A stretch of 64,000 nt of DNA from Microbulbifer sp. HZ11 (GCF_000708675.1 NZ_JELR01000001.1:62001-126000), one strand, 5' to 3'. Positions 48,601-56,791 are shown, counted from the stretch's first letter. The notes: generated from the sequence alone by a model not told the origin. Numbers and translations: made by a program.

Positions 48601-48965
48601 GTGATATGAAAGGTCAGGAATTTGTCTCTAAAGTTTATGCAGAATTAGTGGAAAATAGTGTTTCTCAATATCGAGAGATGTATGAGAAAGCTAATCCGGA
48701 ACGAGCATCCGATGAATTTGGAAGAAAGGCAATTTGCTTTTATCAAGGTCTAAGTTCAGATGATAAGGAAGTGCTGTTGCAAATGATGCGGCAGGTTTCG
48801 GTTGATACAGTTTCACATATTTTTGCTGTTTTAGATGGTGTTTCTTGGTTGGAGGGACAGGAGTCGGACTTCTGTCTATCGCAAGAGCATTCTCGTGGCA
48901 CTCTGATTAATGGCGATCTTCAGGGTATGTTTCTCGAGCAAGATGAAATAAGGTCGAATCAATAA
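48597..48965 (+). CDS. Cytosolic putative immunity protein for toxin 2
   Basis: 122 residues from GTG at 48597 overlapping the toxin stop; ATG at 48606 is an alternative three residues in. No signal peptide or TM helix; helical and acidic, with VSHIFAVLDGVSWLEGQ and GTLINGDLQGMFLEQDE near the end. I recognise no named family with certainty. Immunity to the SHH nuclease is inferred from coupling and cytosolic location. Confidence 0.75.
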   Translation: MSDMKGQEFVSKVYAELVENSVSQYREMYEKANPERASDEFGRKAICFYQGLSSDDKEVLLQMMRQVSVDTVSHIFAVLDGVSWLEGQESDFCLSQEHSRGTLINGDLQGMFLEQDEIRSNQ

Positions 48966-48974
48966 GAGATGAAT

Positions 48975-49265
48975 AAATGGAATAAATAGGGTCAGATCAA
49001 CATTTTGACACTTAATAAATGGGGTTAATAAGATCAACATTTTGATAATAAATGGGGTCAGATCAACATTTTGACACTTGACCTAACCTCTCACCACCCG
49101 TGGCCGGTTAGAATCTGGGCATCAGAAAAAGGACTTTATGATGGCCAGATTTCCTCGCCTAAACCCGGTAGGAATTCCACAGCATATGAATAAATGGGGT
49201 CAGATCAACATTTGCATTAAATGGGGTCATTCAATAAATGCAAAAATAAATGGGGTCAGTTCAAA
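48975..49265 (+). repeat. Cluster of nested RAYT leader repeats
   Basis: Six leader starts of the AAATGGGGTCAGATCAA type occur here (about 48981, 49014, 49047, 49190, 49218, 49242), most cut off after 20-50 nt where the next begins. One (49047-49189) continues through the GATCTAAC...GGTTAGA arms into a transposase start. Confidence 0.85.
49138..49189 (+). pseudogene. RAYT N-terminal stub
   Basis: ATGATG at 49138 opens MMARFPRLNPVGIPQH, identical or nearly so to the intact transposase for 16 residues, then is interrupted by a new leader repeat (AATAAATGGGGTC). Not functional. Confidence 0.85.
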
Positions 49266-49289
49266 ATTTTGATGCCCTTTTAAACAATA

Positions 49290-49313
49290 CCCCGGCAGAG
49301 TGGTCTGCTGGGG
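49290..49313. terminator. Hairpin, possible terminator of the XRE remnant
   Basis: CCCCGGCAGA-GTGG-TCTGCTGGGG, 10-bp stem with one mismatch, lies 25 nt beyond the stop of the minus-strand regulator remnant; TATTGTTT follows on that strand. Confidence 0.5.
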
Positions 49314-49337
49314 CTTTGTCGTTCGGGAGGCAGGCAA

Positions 49338-49562
49338 TCAGGCCGACGTCCGCTGCCCGATCACCCCGTCCAGCATCTCCGAAATCAGTTTCTGCCGACT
49401 TCTGGGCAGTTGACTGATCTGCTCCATGTGTTGCTGTAGCCTGGAAGTGGGGCCGCGCTTGCCGGCGGTCTTACTCTCGTTGCTAAGCAGCTCGTCAATG
49501 CCGATGTGCAGTCACTGCGCCAGGGCGTACAGCGTGGAAACTGCCAGCCAAAGCCTGCCCAC
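49338..49562 (-). pseudogene. XRE-type transcriptional regulator, broken C-terminal part
   Basis: Read on the minus strand the frame gives VSTLYALAQ, a TGA stop (49512-49514), then LHIGIDELLSNESKTAGKRGPTSRLQQHMEQISQLPRSRQKLISEMLD. This matches the end of the HTH_3 domain and the linker-helix tail of small XRE regulators (typically ...LALHVSVDELL...). The TGA replaces what is usually an Ala codon, and the first half of the helix-turn-helix is missing. A decayed regulator, not a shadow frame. Confidence 0.75.
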
Positions 49563-49708
49563 CTCGTGCTGCTGCCCCCCGCAGGGCAGCTAAAAAGAAC
49601 TGAGAAGGGGGCTGAGCGCTGGCGCTCGCGAGCATGGGGCGAGAGAAAAAGCGGCAGAATGGGCTTGCCCGGTCGGGCAAAACGCAAAGATCCAACAGGA
49701 GATGAAAT

Positions 49709-49957
49709 ATGGTGTATTTGTACGCAGCAGCTGGTGCGGTGATAACTGGCGCCTTGTATCTGGGCTACCGCCAGGTTCGGCGGTTCTTCAATTGGAGCGA
49801 TGGCGGTGACAACCCTCCGCGGGAACGGATTATCGCCCACCTGCCAATGTCGATACTGGCCGGCGCCATGTTGGGTTGGTTCTGTTATGAACCTGTGCAG
49901 GCGGCGTTGATCTGCTACGAGCAGGCTAGGCCGCTAGTGGAATGCTTGATGCCCTAG
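49709..49957 (+). CDS. Small two-TM membrane protein, unknown
   Basis: 82 residues, ATG at 49709 preceded by AGGAGA with good spacing. Two likely membrane segments (about 3-20 and 50-68) separated by a charged loop (RFFNWSDGGDNPPRER). No family recognised. Two hairpins lie upstream (GCTGCCC/GGGCAGC at 49571-49590 and TTGCCCG/CGGGCAA at 49665-49680). It sits between repeat clusters, so it may be host sequence left between RAYT events. Confidence 0.55.
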   Translation: MVYLYAAAGAVITGALYLGYRQVRRFFNWSDGGDNPPRERIIAHLPMSILAGAMLGWFCYEPVQAALICYEQARPLVECLMP

Positions 49958-49995
49958 CCAGCAATGCCCCTCCGGACGCTGGCGCGTCCGGAATA

Positions 49996-50087
49996 AAATA
50001 AATGAGGTCAGATCAACATTCTGACACTTGATCTAACATCTCACCACCCCTAGCTGGTTAGTATCTGGACATCAGAAAAAGGACTTT
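49996..50087 (+). repeat. RAYT leader repeat (copy before deleted transposase)
   Basis: AAATGAGGTCAGATCAACATT followed by CTGACACTTGATCTAAC, TCACCACCCCTAGCTGGTTAG and CATCAGAAAAAGGAC, ending at the transposase ATG. Same layout as the leader of the intact copy. Confidence 0.85.
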
Positions 50088-50336
50088 ATGATGGCCAGAT
50101 TGCCCCGACTAAACCCGGTAGGAATTCCACAGCATGTTATCCAGCGTGGACATAATCGCCAGGCATGCTTTTTATCTGAGCAGGATTTGATTGCATACGT
50201 GCGCTTGCTGAAAGGGTACTCTAAAGAGTTTGGTGTTCAGGTGCATGCTGGGGTGTTTATGACCAATCATGTGCACTTGCTGGTTATACCGCAGCGTGAA
50301 AATTCCGTTAGCAAGTTATTCAAGGCTGAGGAATAA
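50088..50336 (+). pseudogene. RAYT with large internal deletion
   Basis: Starts MMARLPRLNPVGIPQHVIQ and follows the intact transposase for about 75 residues through the HUH motif (TNHVHLLV), then jumps to the C-terminal end (KLFKAEE against LLKVEE). The catalytic Tyr region is gone, so it cannot act alone. Its last bases are the junction with a tauE fragment, exactly as in the intact RAYT-tauE pair. Confidence 0.88.
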
Positions 50337-50624
50337 ACCCCAGGTGCTGAGCGATCTGCCCCAGCGACATCAGTATGCACATTGTGATCACCAGTGGGCG
50401 AATCAGGCGGGTACCGCCTGCGAGCATGGTGTGACTGCCGATAAAGGCTCCCAGCATCTGTCCGACCATCATGGCACCGCCGATTACCCAGATTACTTTG
50501 CCGCCCGCGGCAAACAGGGCGAGGGAAACCACGTTGGTGGTGAGGTTGAACAGCTTTGCGCGAATAGTGGCGGTCAGCAGGGTTTGCCCGCGAAACGCGA
50601 CCCCGGATGCAGCGAAGAAAGTCC
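50320..50624 (-). pseudogene. Duplicated 3' fragment of tauE/safE
   Basis: On the minus strand this encodes about 101 residues, from TFFAASGVAFRGQ to LGFIPQP, homologous to the last ~100 residues of the intact gene at 51606-52379; by eye about nine in ten bases agree. It is cut at 50624 by a new RAYT leader. No start codon or N-terminal half. Confidence 0.9.
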
Positions 50625-50806
50625 CAATAAATGGGGTCAGATCAAATTTCTGACACTTGATCTAACATCTCACCACCCCTAGCCGGTTAGAATCTGGACG
50701 TCAGAAAAAGGACTTTATGATGGCCAGATTTCCTCGCCTAAACCCGGTAGGAATTCCACAGCATATTATCCAGCGCGGAAATAATCGCCAGGCATGCTTT
50801 AAATAA
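50625..50806 (+). pseudogene. RAYT leader plus N-terminal stub
   Basis: Leader from 50625, then ATGATG at 50717 gives MMARFPRLNPVGIPQHIIQ through RGNNRQACF, followed by Lys and a stop formed by the next leader (AAATAAATGGGGTC at 50801). 29 codons. Confidence 0.88.
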
Positions 50807-50905
50807 ATGGGGTCAATAAATGGGGTCAGATCAAATTTCTGACACTTGATCTAACATCTCACCACCCCTAGCCGGTTAGAATCTGGACATCAGAAAAAGG
50901 ACTTT
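50801..50905 (+). repeat. Doubled RAYT leader before the intact transposase
   Basis: Two leader starts 14 nt apart (50801 and 50815), then CTGACACTTGATCTAAC, CACCACCCCTAGCCGGTTAG and GAAAAAGGACTTT to the ATG. GATCTAAC (about 50846) and GTTAGAATC (about 50875) can pair with one bulge, a REP-like stem. Confidence 0.8.
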
Positions 50906-51622
50906 ATGATGGCCAGATTACCTCGCCTAAACCCGGTAGGAATTCCACAGCATGTTATCCAGCGCGGAAATAATCGCCAAGCATGCTTTTTATCTGAGCA
51001 GGATTTGATTGCATACGCGGGCTGGCTGAAAGAGTACTCTAAAGAGTTTGGTGTTCAGGTACATGCTTGGGTGTTTATGACCAATCATGTGCACTTGCTG
51101 GTTACACCGCAGCGAGAAAATGCTGTTAGCCGGATGATGCAGGCCATCGGAAGAATTTATGTGCGATATTTCAACCGAGAATATCGCCGCTCTGGGACTC
51201 TGTGGGAAGGAAGGTATAAATCCTGCCTGGTGCAATCGAAAGAGTATCTGTTGCAATGCTACCGGTATATCGAGCTCAATCCAGTTCGGGCAAATATGGT
51301 GGAGGACCCGGCAGATTATTATTGGTCCAGCTATTCCTGCAACGGATTGGGTAAACAGTCTTCTGTCGTTACACCGCATGCGGAGTATCTGGCTCTTGGT
51401 CGTGACACGGAGCAGCGGTGTGAGCGTTATCGGTCTCTATTTCGTAGCCAGCTTGACGGAGAGCTGATAGATGAAATTCGGAAATCCGTGAACAAAGGGC
51501 TGGCACTGGGTAGCAAGCAGTTTAAGCAGGCGCTGGAAGACAGGTGGCAGCGGCGGGTGACGGAGGCGCCACAGGGAAGACCAAAGTTACCAGTGTCCAC
51601 TTTGCTCAAGGTTGAGGAATAA
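50906..51622 (+). CDS. REP-associated tyrosine transposase (Y1_Tnp, IS200-like)
   Basis: 238 residues, apparently intact. The HUH motif is in MTNHVHLLVTPQ, the candidate catalytic Tyr in LLQCYRYIELNPVRANMV, and the REP-transposase opening RLPRLNPVGIPQHVIQRGNNR is typical. The C-terminal part is basic (QRRVTEAPQGRPK). RAYTs cut and rejoin single strands at REP-like hairpins and usually do not move as ordinary insertion sequences. GGAC lies just before ATGATG at 50906. Its last 17 bases overlap the tauE stop region. Several partial copies in the window suggest activity in the past. Confidence 0.92.
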   Translation: MMARLPRLNPVGIPQHVIQRGNNRQACFLSEQDLIAYAGWLKEYSKEFGVQVHAWVFMTNHVHLLVTPQRENAVSRMMQAIGRIYVRYFNREYRRSGTLWEGRYKSCLVQSKEYLLQCYRYIELNPVRANMVEDPADYYWSSYSCNGLGKQSSVVTPHAEYLALGRDTEQRCERYRSLFRSQLDGELIDEIRKSVNKGLALGSKQFKQALEDRWQRRVTEAPQGRPKLPVSTLLKVEE

Positions 51623-52379
51623 CACCCAGATACTGAGCGATCTGCCCCAGCGACATCAATATGCACATGGTGATCACCAGGGGGCGAATCAGGCGGGTAC
51701 CGCCGGCGAGCATGGTGTGACTGCCGATAAAGGCACCCAGCATCTGTCCGACCATCATGGCACCGCCAATGGTCCAGATCACCTTGCCACCGGCGGCAAA
51801 CAGCGCGAGGGAAACCATGTTGGTGGTGAGGTTGAACAGCTTTGCGCGGATAGTGGCGGTGAGCAGGGTCTGCCCGCGAAATGCGACCCCGGAGGCGGCG
51901 AAGAAGGTGCCGGTTCCCGGACCAAAGGCCCCGTCGTACACTCCCACTGCAGGGACACAGGTCAGCGCCCACTGTTTTTCACTCATTTTCCCCTCGCGCT
52001 CGCTATTGCCCATGTTGGGAGTGAACCACACGTACAGCGCGACGCTCAGCAGCAACAGGGGGATAACCCAGTTGAGCCAGCTGGTATCCACCCGCTGAAT
52101 CAGCCAGGCACCCACGCCCGCGCCAATCCCGGCGGTAATTATGGGGAAGATCAATGAGCGCTCGCGTAAGTGCCCCTTGGAATACAGGGTGGCGGTAGCG
52201 GTAAAGGTTCCCAGAATGGCCTGGCTCTTGTTGGTGGCCAGAGCGGCCACCGGCGGTACGCCGGCGAGTAGTAAGGCGGGTACCGTCAGCAGGCCGCCGC
52301 CGCCGGCCAGGGTATCCACCCAGCCAGCCAGCATGGCCACGGCAAACAGGATCAACAGCAGGGTCAGGGTGATTTCCAT
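51606..52379 (-). CDS. TauE/SafE (YfcA-like) membrane transporter
   Basis: 257 residues with about eight membrane segments. The family sequence FAVAMLAGWVDTLAGGGGLLTVPALLLAGVPPVAALATNKSQ is near the start and a second, inverted half (WTIGGAMMVGQMLGAFIGSHT) near the end. TauE/SafE proteins export sulfite or sulfoacetate-type anions; substrate here is unknown. Convergent with, and overlapped by, the RAYT gene; the C-terminal third also exists as a fragment at 50320-50624. Confidence 0.88.
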   Translation of the reverse strand: MEITLTLLLILFAVAMLAGWVDTLAGGGGLLTVPALLLAGVPPVAALATNKSQAILGTFTATATLYSKGHLRERSLIFPIITAGIGAGVGAWLIQRVDTSWLNWVIPLLLLSVALYVWFTPNMGNSEREGKMSEKQWALTCVPAVGVYDGAFGPGTGTFFAASGVAFRGQTLLTATIRAKLFNLTTNMVSLALFAAGGKVIWTIGGAMMVGQMLGAFIGSHTMLAGGTRLIRPLVITMCILMSLGQIAQYLGVIPQP

Positions 52380-52403
52380 CGGGTACTTCTTGGGTAAGTC
52401 GGG

Positions 52404-52703
52404 TTAGGGGGTTTCGGAAGGCGAGTTCAGCGTTTGCGTCGGCAGACTGAGTGCACCGGCGATCAGCGCCTCTTTGCGTGCCTTGCTCCATTTTTTAATC
52501 TGCAGCTCCAGTTTGAGCGCTTCGGAATGGCTGTCGACACCCTGCTGGAATTCCAGGGTCAGAGGGCCGCGCCCACGCAGTGCCTTTGCCGCTTTTGGGC
52601 CACTACTGTTGTGTTCTTCGAAGCGCCGCGCCACATCCCGGGTAATGCCGGTGTAGAGCGACCCATTGTTGGTGCGAATCAGGTAAATAAACCAGTCGGA
52701 CAA
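52404..52703 (-). CDS. GIY-YIG nuclease-fold protein (YhbQ-like)
   Basis: 99 residues with the GIY-YIG core split as IYLIRTNNGSLYTGITRDVARRFEEH, and the Glu-containing segment EALKLELQIKKWSKARKEALI. Same size as YhbQ/UPF0213. Probably a small DNA-nicking or repair factor; activity is not known. 24 nt before tauE on the same strand. Confidence 0.87.
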   Translation of the reverse strand: MSDWFIYLIRTNNGSLYTGITRDVARRFEEHNSSGPKAAKALRGRGPLTLEFQQGVDSHSEALKLELQIKKWSKARKEALIAGALSLPTQTLNSPSETP

Positions 52704-52727
52704 AACACTACCGTCGATAAAAAGCTA

Positions 52728-53879
52728 TTAAAACAGACTCTGCTGATCCCCGGACTGGGGTGGCAGGGTGAACTGGCTGCAGTCCAGGTCCAGCTTGCGT
52801 GCATTCAGCCCCAGTTTGCGACAGGTTATCCGAAATCGCTGCTGCAGTAACTGGGCAAATACGCCGGTACCGCGCTGGCGCTGGCCAAATTCCGTCTGGT
52901 TGTCCTTACCGCCGCGGCTCTGTTGCACCAGGCTCATCACATGCTGCGCGCGCTCCGGATAGTGTTCCGCTAGCCACTGGCGGAACAGCGGCGCCACCTC
53001 GTAGGGCAGCCGCAGCAGAATATAGGCGGCGTGGATGGCACCCGCCCCGTGGGCTTGAGTGAGTATCTGCTCCAGTTCCGAATCGTTGAGGGCGGGAATC
53101 ATCGGCGCGGCCATCACAGCGGCGGGAATGCCGGCATTGGCCAGCGCTTCAATGGTGCGCAGGCGCGCCGCCGGTCCCGCGGTGCGTGGCTCCAGCCTGC
53201 GTTTCAGTTCGTGGTCCAGTGTGGTTACGCTGATGCCCACGTGTACCAGATTGTCCCGGGCCATTTCCGCCAGTATTGGCAGGTCACGCAGGATCAGCTG
53301 GCTCTTGGTGACGAGGGTGACCGGGTGGCGATAGCGCTGCAGGGTTTCCAGTATCCGGCGGGTGATCTGTTTGTCTTTCTCGAGCGGCTGGTAGGGGTCG
53401 GTATTGGTACCCATGGCGATGGGGCTGCACCGGTAGCTCTTTTTGCGCAGTGCCGATTCCAGCAGTTCCACCGCATTGGGCTTGTAGAACAGCCGGGTTT
53501 CAAAATCGAGCCCGGGCGACAGGTCCATATAAGCGTGGGCCGGACGGGCGTAGCAATAAACACAGCCATGCTCACAGCCCCGGTAGGCGTTGATCGACTG
53601 GGTGAAGGGAATATCCGGTGAGTTATTGGTGGCGATGATCGATTTCGCCTTCTCCTCAATCGCTACCGTCTCGATCCGCTCCTGAGGTTCCAGCAGGGTC
53701 TCCCAGCCGTCACTCTCGCGGCTGCTAACCTGATCTACAAAGCGTCCCGCCAGGTTACTGGTGGCTCCGCGGCCCTTGAGGGATTGGGTGGGGTTGTCGG
53801 GAGCGTCATTGGCCACGGTGGGTATTCGGTGCTTGGCTGTATGTTTGTACAGTTTATTGCCAGGCCGCAGACGGTGCAA
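52728..53879 (-). CDS. PA0069-family radical SAM protein
   Basis: 383 residues. The iron-sulfur Cys motif is CEHGCVYCYA (C-x3-C-x2-C), followed by SPGLDFETRLF and GTNTDPYQPLEK, which identify the PA0069 (SplB-related) group. It lacks a known substrate. TTG at 53879 has GGGGA upstream; GTG at 53816 is an alternative and would leave 362 residues. Divergent from the FMN glutamate-synthase-like gene. Confidence 0.85.
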   Translation of the reverse strand: MHRLRPGNKLYKHTAKHRIPTVANDAPDNPTQSLKGRGATSNLAGRFVDQVSSRESDGWETLLEPQERIETVAIEEKAKSIIATNNSPDIPFTQSINAYRGCEHGCVYCYARPAHAYMDLSPGLDFETRLFYKPNAVELLESALRKKSYRCSPIAMGTNTDPYQPLEKDKQITRRILETLQRYRHPVTLVTKSQLILRDLPILAEMARDNLVHVGISVTTLDHELKRRLEPRTAGPAARLRTIEALANAGIPAAVMAAPMIPALNDSELEQILTQAHGAGAIHAAYILLRLPYEVAPLFRQWLAEHYPERAQHVMSLVQQSRGGKDNQTEFGQRQRGTGVFAQLLQQRFRITCRKLGLNARKLDLDCSQFTLPPQSGDQQSLF

Positions 53880-53946
53880 GAGCGTTCCCCAGCACTTACA
53901 ATGACCGACCAGTACGCGCTAAAAACCAGCCATCAGGAACTAGGGA

Positions 53947-55491
53947 ATGGATCTTCAATCTGTCGCCGCTATTTATGCGTTTGCGGTCAAGGTGCTCCAG
54001 ATATTCGCCATGCTGTTTGCTTTCGGGCTGGTGGTGCTGGTGCTGTATGTGGTGTATCTGTATCTGTCGGATATCAGCCAGACCAAACAGGCGATCCGCC
54101 GCAATTTTCCGGTACTGGGGCGTTTCCGCTATCAGTTCGAGCACCTGGGCGAGTTCTTCCGCCAGTATTTCTTTGCCCTCGACCGGGAGGAGATGCCGTT
54201 CAATCGCGCCCAGCGCAGCTGGGTGTATCGGGCAGCGAAGAATGTGGATTCCACCCTGGCCTTTGGTTCCACCCGCCCCCTGAATCAGCCCGGCGATATA
54301 GTATTTCTCAATCATCCGTTTCCCACTCTGGCCAAGGATGCAGTACCAGCGCGGGAGGTCACTCTGGGGGAGGGTGTTGCACGCAGACCCTATACCACCC
54401 GCTCGATTTTCAATATTTCCGGAATGAGCTTTGGCGCCCTGTCGGTACCGGCGGTGACTGCGCTTTCCAAAGGCGCGGCGAAAGCCGGTATCTGGCTGAA
54501 CACCGGGGAAGGGGGCCTGTCTTCCCATCATCTGGCCGGTGGTTGTGACATCGTGTTTCAGATTGGCACAGCCAAATACGGCGTGCGCGATGCCGAGGGC
54601 AATCTGTCCGATGCAAAGCTGCGCGAGGTTGCCGGGCACGAGCAGGTGAAAATGTTCGAGCTGAAACTCTCGCAAGGGGCAAAACCCGGTAAGGGCGGTA
54701 TCCTGCCGGGGGTGAAGGTGACACCGGAGATTGCCCATGTGCGCGGCATACCGGTGGGAGAAGATTCAATCAGCCCCAACGGCCACCCGGAAATCAAGGA
54801 CGTCGAGGGGCTGCTGGATATGCTCAATCATATTCGCGAAGTCACCGGCAAGCCCACCGGGTTCAAATGTGTGATCGGCAATAGCGACTGGCTGCACGAA
54901 CTGTGTGAGGCCATTTTGCGCCGCGGCGCCGAGAGCGCGCCGGACTTCATCACCATCGACAGTGCCGATGGCGGCAGCGGTGCCGCGCCGCAGAGCCTGA
55001 TGGACTACATGGGTCTGCCACTGAATCGCAGCCTGCCCCTGGTGGTGGATCTGATTGCCGAATACGGTCTGCGCGACCGCATTAAAATCATTTGTGCGGG
55101 CAAACTGCTCACTCCGTCGATGGTGGCCTGGGCGCTCGCCATGGGGGCCGACTTCGTCAACTGCGCGCGGGGATTTATGTTCGCCCTCGGCTGTATTCAG
55201 GCCATGCAGTGCAACAAAAACACCTGCCCGACCGGCGTCACTACACACAACCCGGATTTACAGCAGGGGCTGGACCCCATGGACAAAGCGGAGCGTGTCT
55301 ATCACTACGCGCACAATATGGAATACGAGGTGGGAACCATCGCGCACTCCTGTGGCGTACCGGAACCGCGCCAGTTGCGTCGCGCACACGTTGAGGTCAT
55401 CAACGAACGCGGTGTGCCGGTACCGCTGACCACCCTGGCGCCGGAAGGTAGGCCCAAGGCGGTGATCGCCAGCGATCGCGATCAGATCTGA
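53947..55491 (+). CDS. FMN-binding glutamate synthase family protein
   Basis: 514 residues. An N-terminal membrane anchor (about 20-45) is followed by a GltB-like TIM barrel: GMSFGALSVPAVTALSKGA, NTGEGGLSSHH, QGAKPGKGGILPG and a Cys cluster CNKNTCPTGVTTHNP for an iron-sulfur cluster. The glutaminase domain of true glutamate synthase is absent, so the reaction is unknown. Start ATG at 53947 with AGGAACTAGGG upstream. Confidence 0.88.
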   Translation: MDLQSVAAIYAFAVKVLQIFAMLFAFGLVVLVLYVVYLYLSDISQTKQAIRRNFPVLGRFRYQFEHLGEFFRQYFFALDREEMPFNRAQRSWVYRAAKNVDSTLAFGSTRPLNQPGDIVFLNHPFPTLAKDAVPAREVTLGEGVARRPYTTRSIFNISGMSFGALSVPAVTALSKGAAKAGIWLNTGEGGLSSHHLAGGCDIVFQIGTAKYGVRDAEGNLSDAKLREVAGHEQVKMFELKLSQGAKPGKGGILPGVKVTPEIAHVRGIPVGEDSISPNGHPEIKDVEGLLDMLNHIREVTGKPTGFKCVIGNSDWLHELCEAILRRGAESAPDFITIDSADGGSGAAPQSLMDYMGLPLNRSLPLVVDLIAEYGLRDRIKIICAGKLLTPSMVAWALAMGADFVNCARGFMFALGCIQAMQCNKNTCPTGVTTHNPDLQQGLDPMDKAERVYHYAHNMEYEVGTIAHSCGVPEPRQLRRAHVEVINERGVPVPLTTLAPEGRPKAVIASDRDQI

Positions 55492-55549
55492 GCCGCGTTA
55501 CGCTCTACATAGGCACAACATACATACGCACAACAGAGAGACCGCGAGC

Positions 55550-56791
55550 ATGGAAGGCGTCACCACACTGGTTGGGCAGGGGCTGTATATGGCGGTGGCC
55601 GCAGTGGTCGGTCTCGGTATCGCCCGTGTTCTGAAGCGCGATAACACCCTTGGTTGTCTGATCGCAGGCGTGCTGGCCGGGATGCTGTTACCGGTATTCG
55701 ACTACGACACCGGGCTGCGCGCGGAAAACCTGCATCAGCTGGTATTTTTCGTCATCCTGCCGGTACTGATTTTTCAGTCCGCGTGGAAGATTGATCCGGA
55801 TATCCTGTTTCGCTGGCTGGGGCCGGTACTGCTGCTGGCGACCCTCGGCGTGTTGATCTGTTGTCTGATTACGGCGCTGCTTGTCTTCTACGGTATTCAC
55901 CATCCCACCGGTTTTCCCTGGCTGGCCGCGTTTCTCACTGGCGCCATACTGGCCGCCACCGATCCGGTGGCGGTGGTGGCGCGTTTGCGCCAGAGTCGCG
56001 CAAATGAAGAGTTGTTAACCCTGGTGGAAGGGGAAAGCCTGTTTAACGATGCGGTCGCAATTGTGCTGTTTGCTTTTGCGCTGGGTATTGCCAGTCACAG
56101 TGCGATGGAAGGCAGTGTGGCCACCGGCGAGGCGATCAGTGGCGTGGGCGGTTTTGCGCTGTATTTTGCGGCGGTATTTTTTGGTGGCCTTGCGGTGGGC
56201 ACCATCTGTGGGCTGGTTACCGCTATCGTGATTCTGTTTCTCGGCTCGGCGGGCGCTGCGCTGATGGTTCTGGTGCTGGCGGCCTTCGGCAGCTTTTATC
56301 TGGCGGAGCACGTGGTCGGGGTCTCAGGAATCCTGTCGGTCATGATCTGCGCCATTGTGGCTCGCGCCTGTCTGCGCGAGCAGCAGGAAACCTACCTGGC
56401 CCATGCGGCACCGACCTGGGAGTGGCTGGGGTTATTTTTCAATGCGTTGATCTTCGTGATCATGGGGCTGGTGATCACCTTCGAGATGTTCACCCATCAA
56501 TGGCTGGCGATGATTATTGCGATTGTTGCTGCAATCGGAGCGCGGGCACTGGCGGTGTTTCTGGTGGCGCCCTTTGCGCGTTTTGTGGGGCCGCCGATTC
56601 CAAACAGCTGGCGTTTGATTTTGAGCTGGGGCGGTTTGCGGGGTGTAATAGCGGTGGCGCTGGTGCTGTCACTGCCCACGGAACTGCCGTACTGGTGGAC
56701 GGTGCAGTCGATGGTATTTGGCGTGGTGTTGTTTTCGTTACTGATACAGGGGACAACCAGTACGCGATTGATCAATAAACTGGGGCTTTGA
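55550..56791 (+). CDS. Na+/H+ antiporter, CPA1/NhaP-like
   Basis: 413 residues, about 12 membrane segments. The ion-binding signature TDPVAVVARL and VEGESLFNDAVAIVLF with the conserved Asp residues are present, and SWGGLRGVIAVALVLSLP is the usual Arg-containing segment. It exchanges Na+ (or K+) for protons across the inner membrane. There is no long C-terminal RCK tail. 58 nt after the previous gene. Confidence 0.9.
   Translation: MEGVTTLVGQGLYMAVAAVVGLGIARVLKRDNTLGCLIAGVLAGMLLPVFDYDTGLRAENLHQLVFFVILPVLIFQSAWKIDPDILFRWLGPVLLLATLGVLICCLITALLVFYGIHHPTGFPWLAAFLTGAILAATDPVAVVARLRQSRANEELLTLVEGESLFNDAVAIVLFAFALGIASHSAMEGSVATGEAISGVGGFALYFAAVFFGGLAVGTICGLVTAIVILFLGSAGAALMVLVLAAFGSFYLAEHVVGVSGILSVMICAIVARACLREQQETYLAHAAPTWEWLGLFFNALIFVIMGLVITFEMFTHQWLAMIIAIVAAIGARALAVFLVAPFARFVGPPIPNSWRLILSWGGLRGVIAVALVLSLPTELPYWWTVQSMVFGVVLFSLLIQGTTSTRLINKLGL

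Noticed and set aside
50269..50682. Plus-strand 137-codon frame
   Set aside because: It is the antisense of the duplicated tauE fragment joined to repeat sequence.
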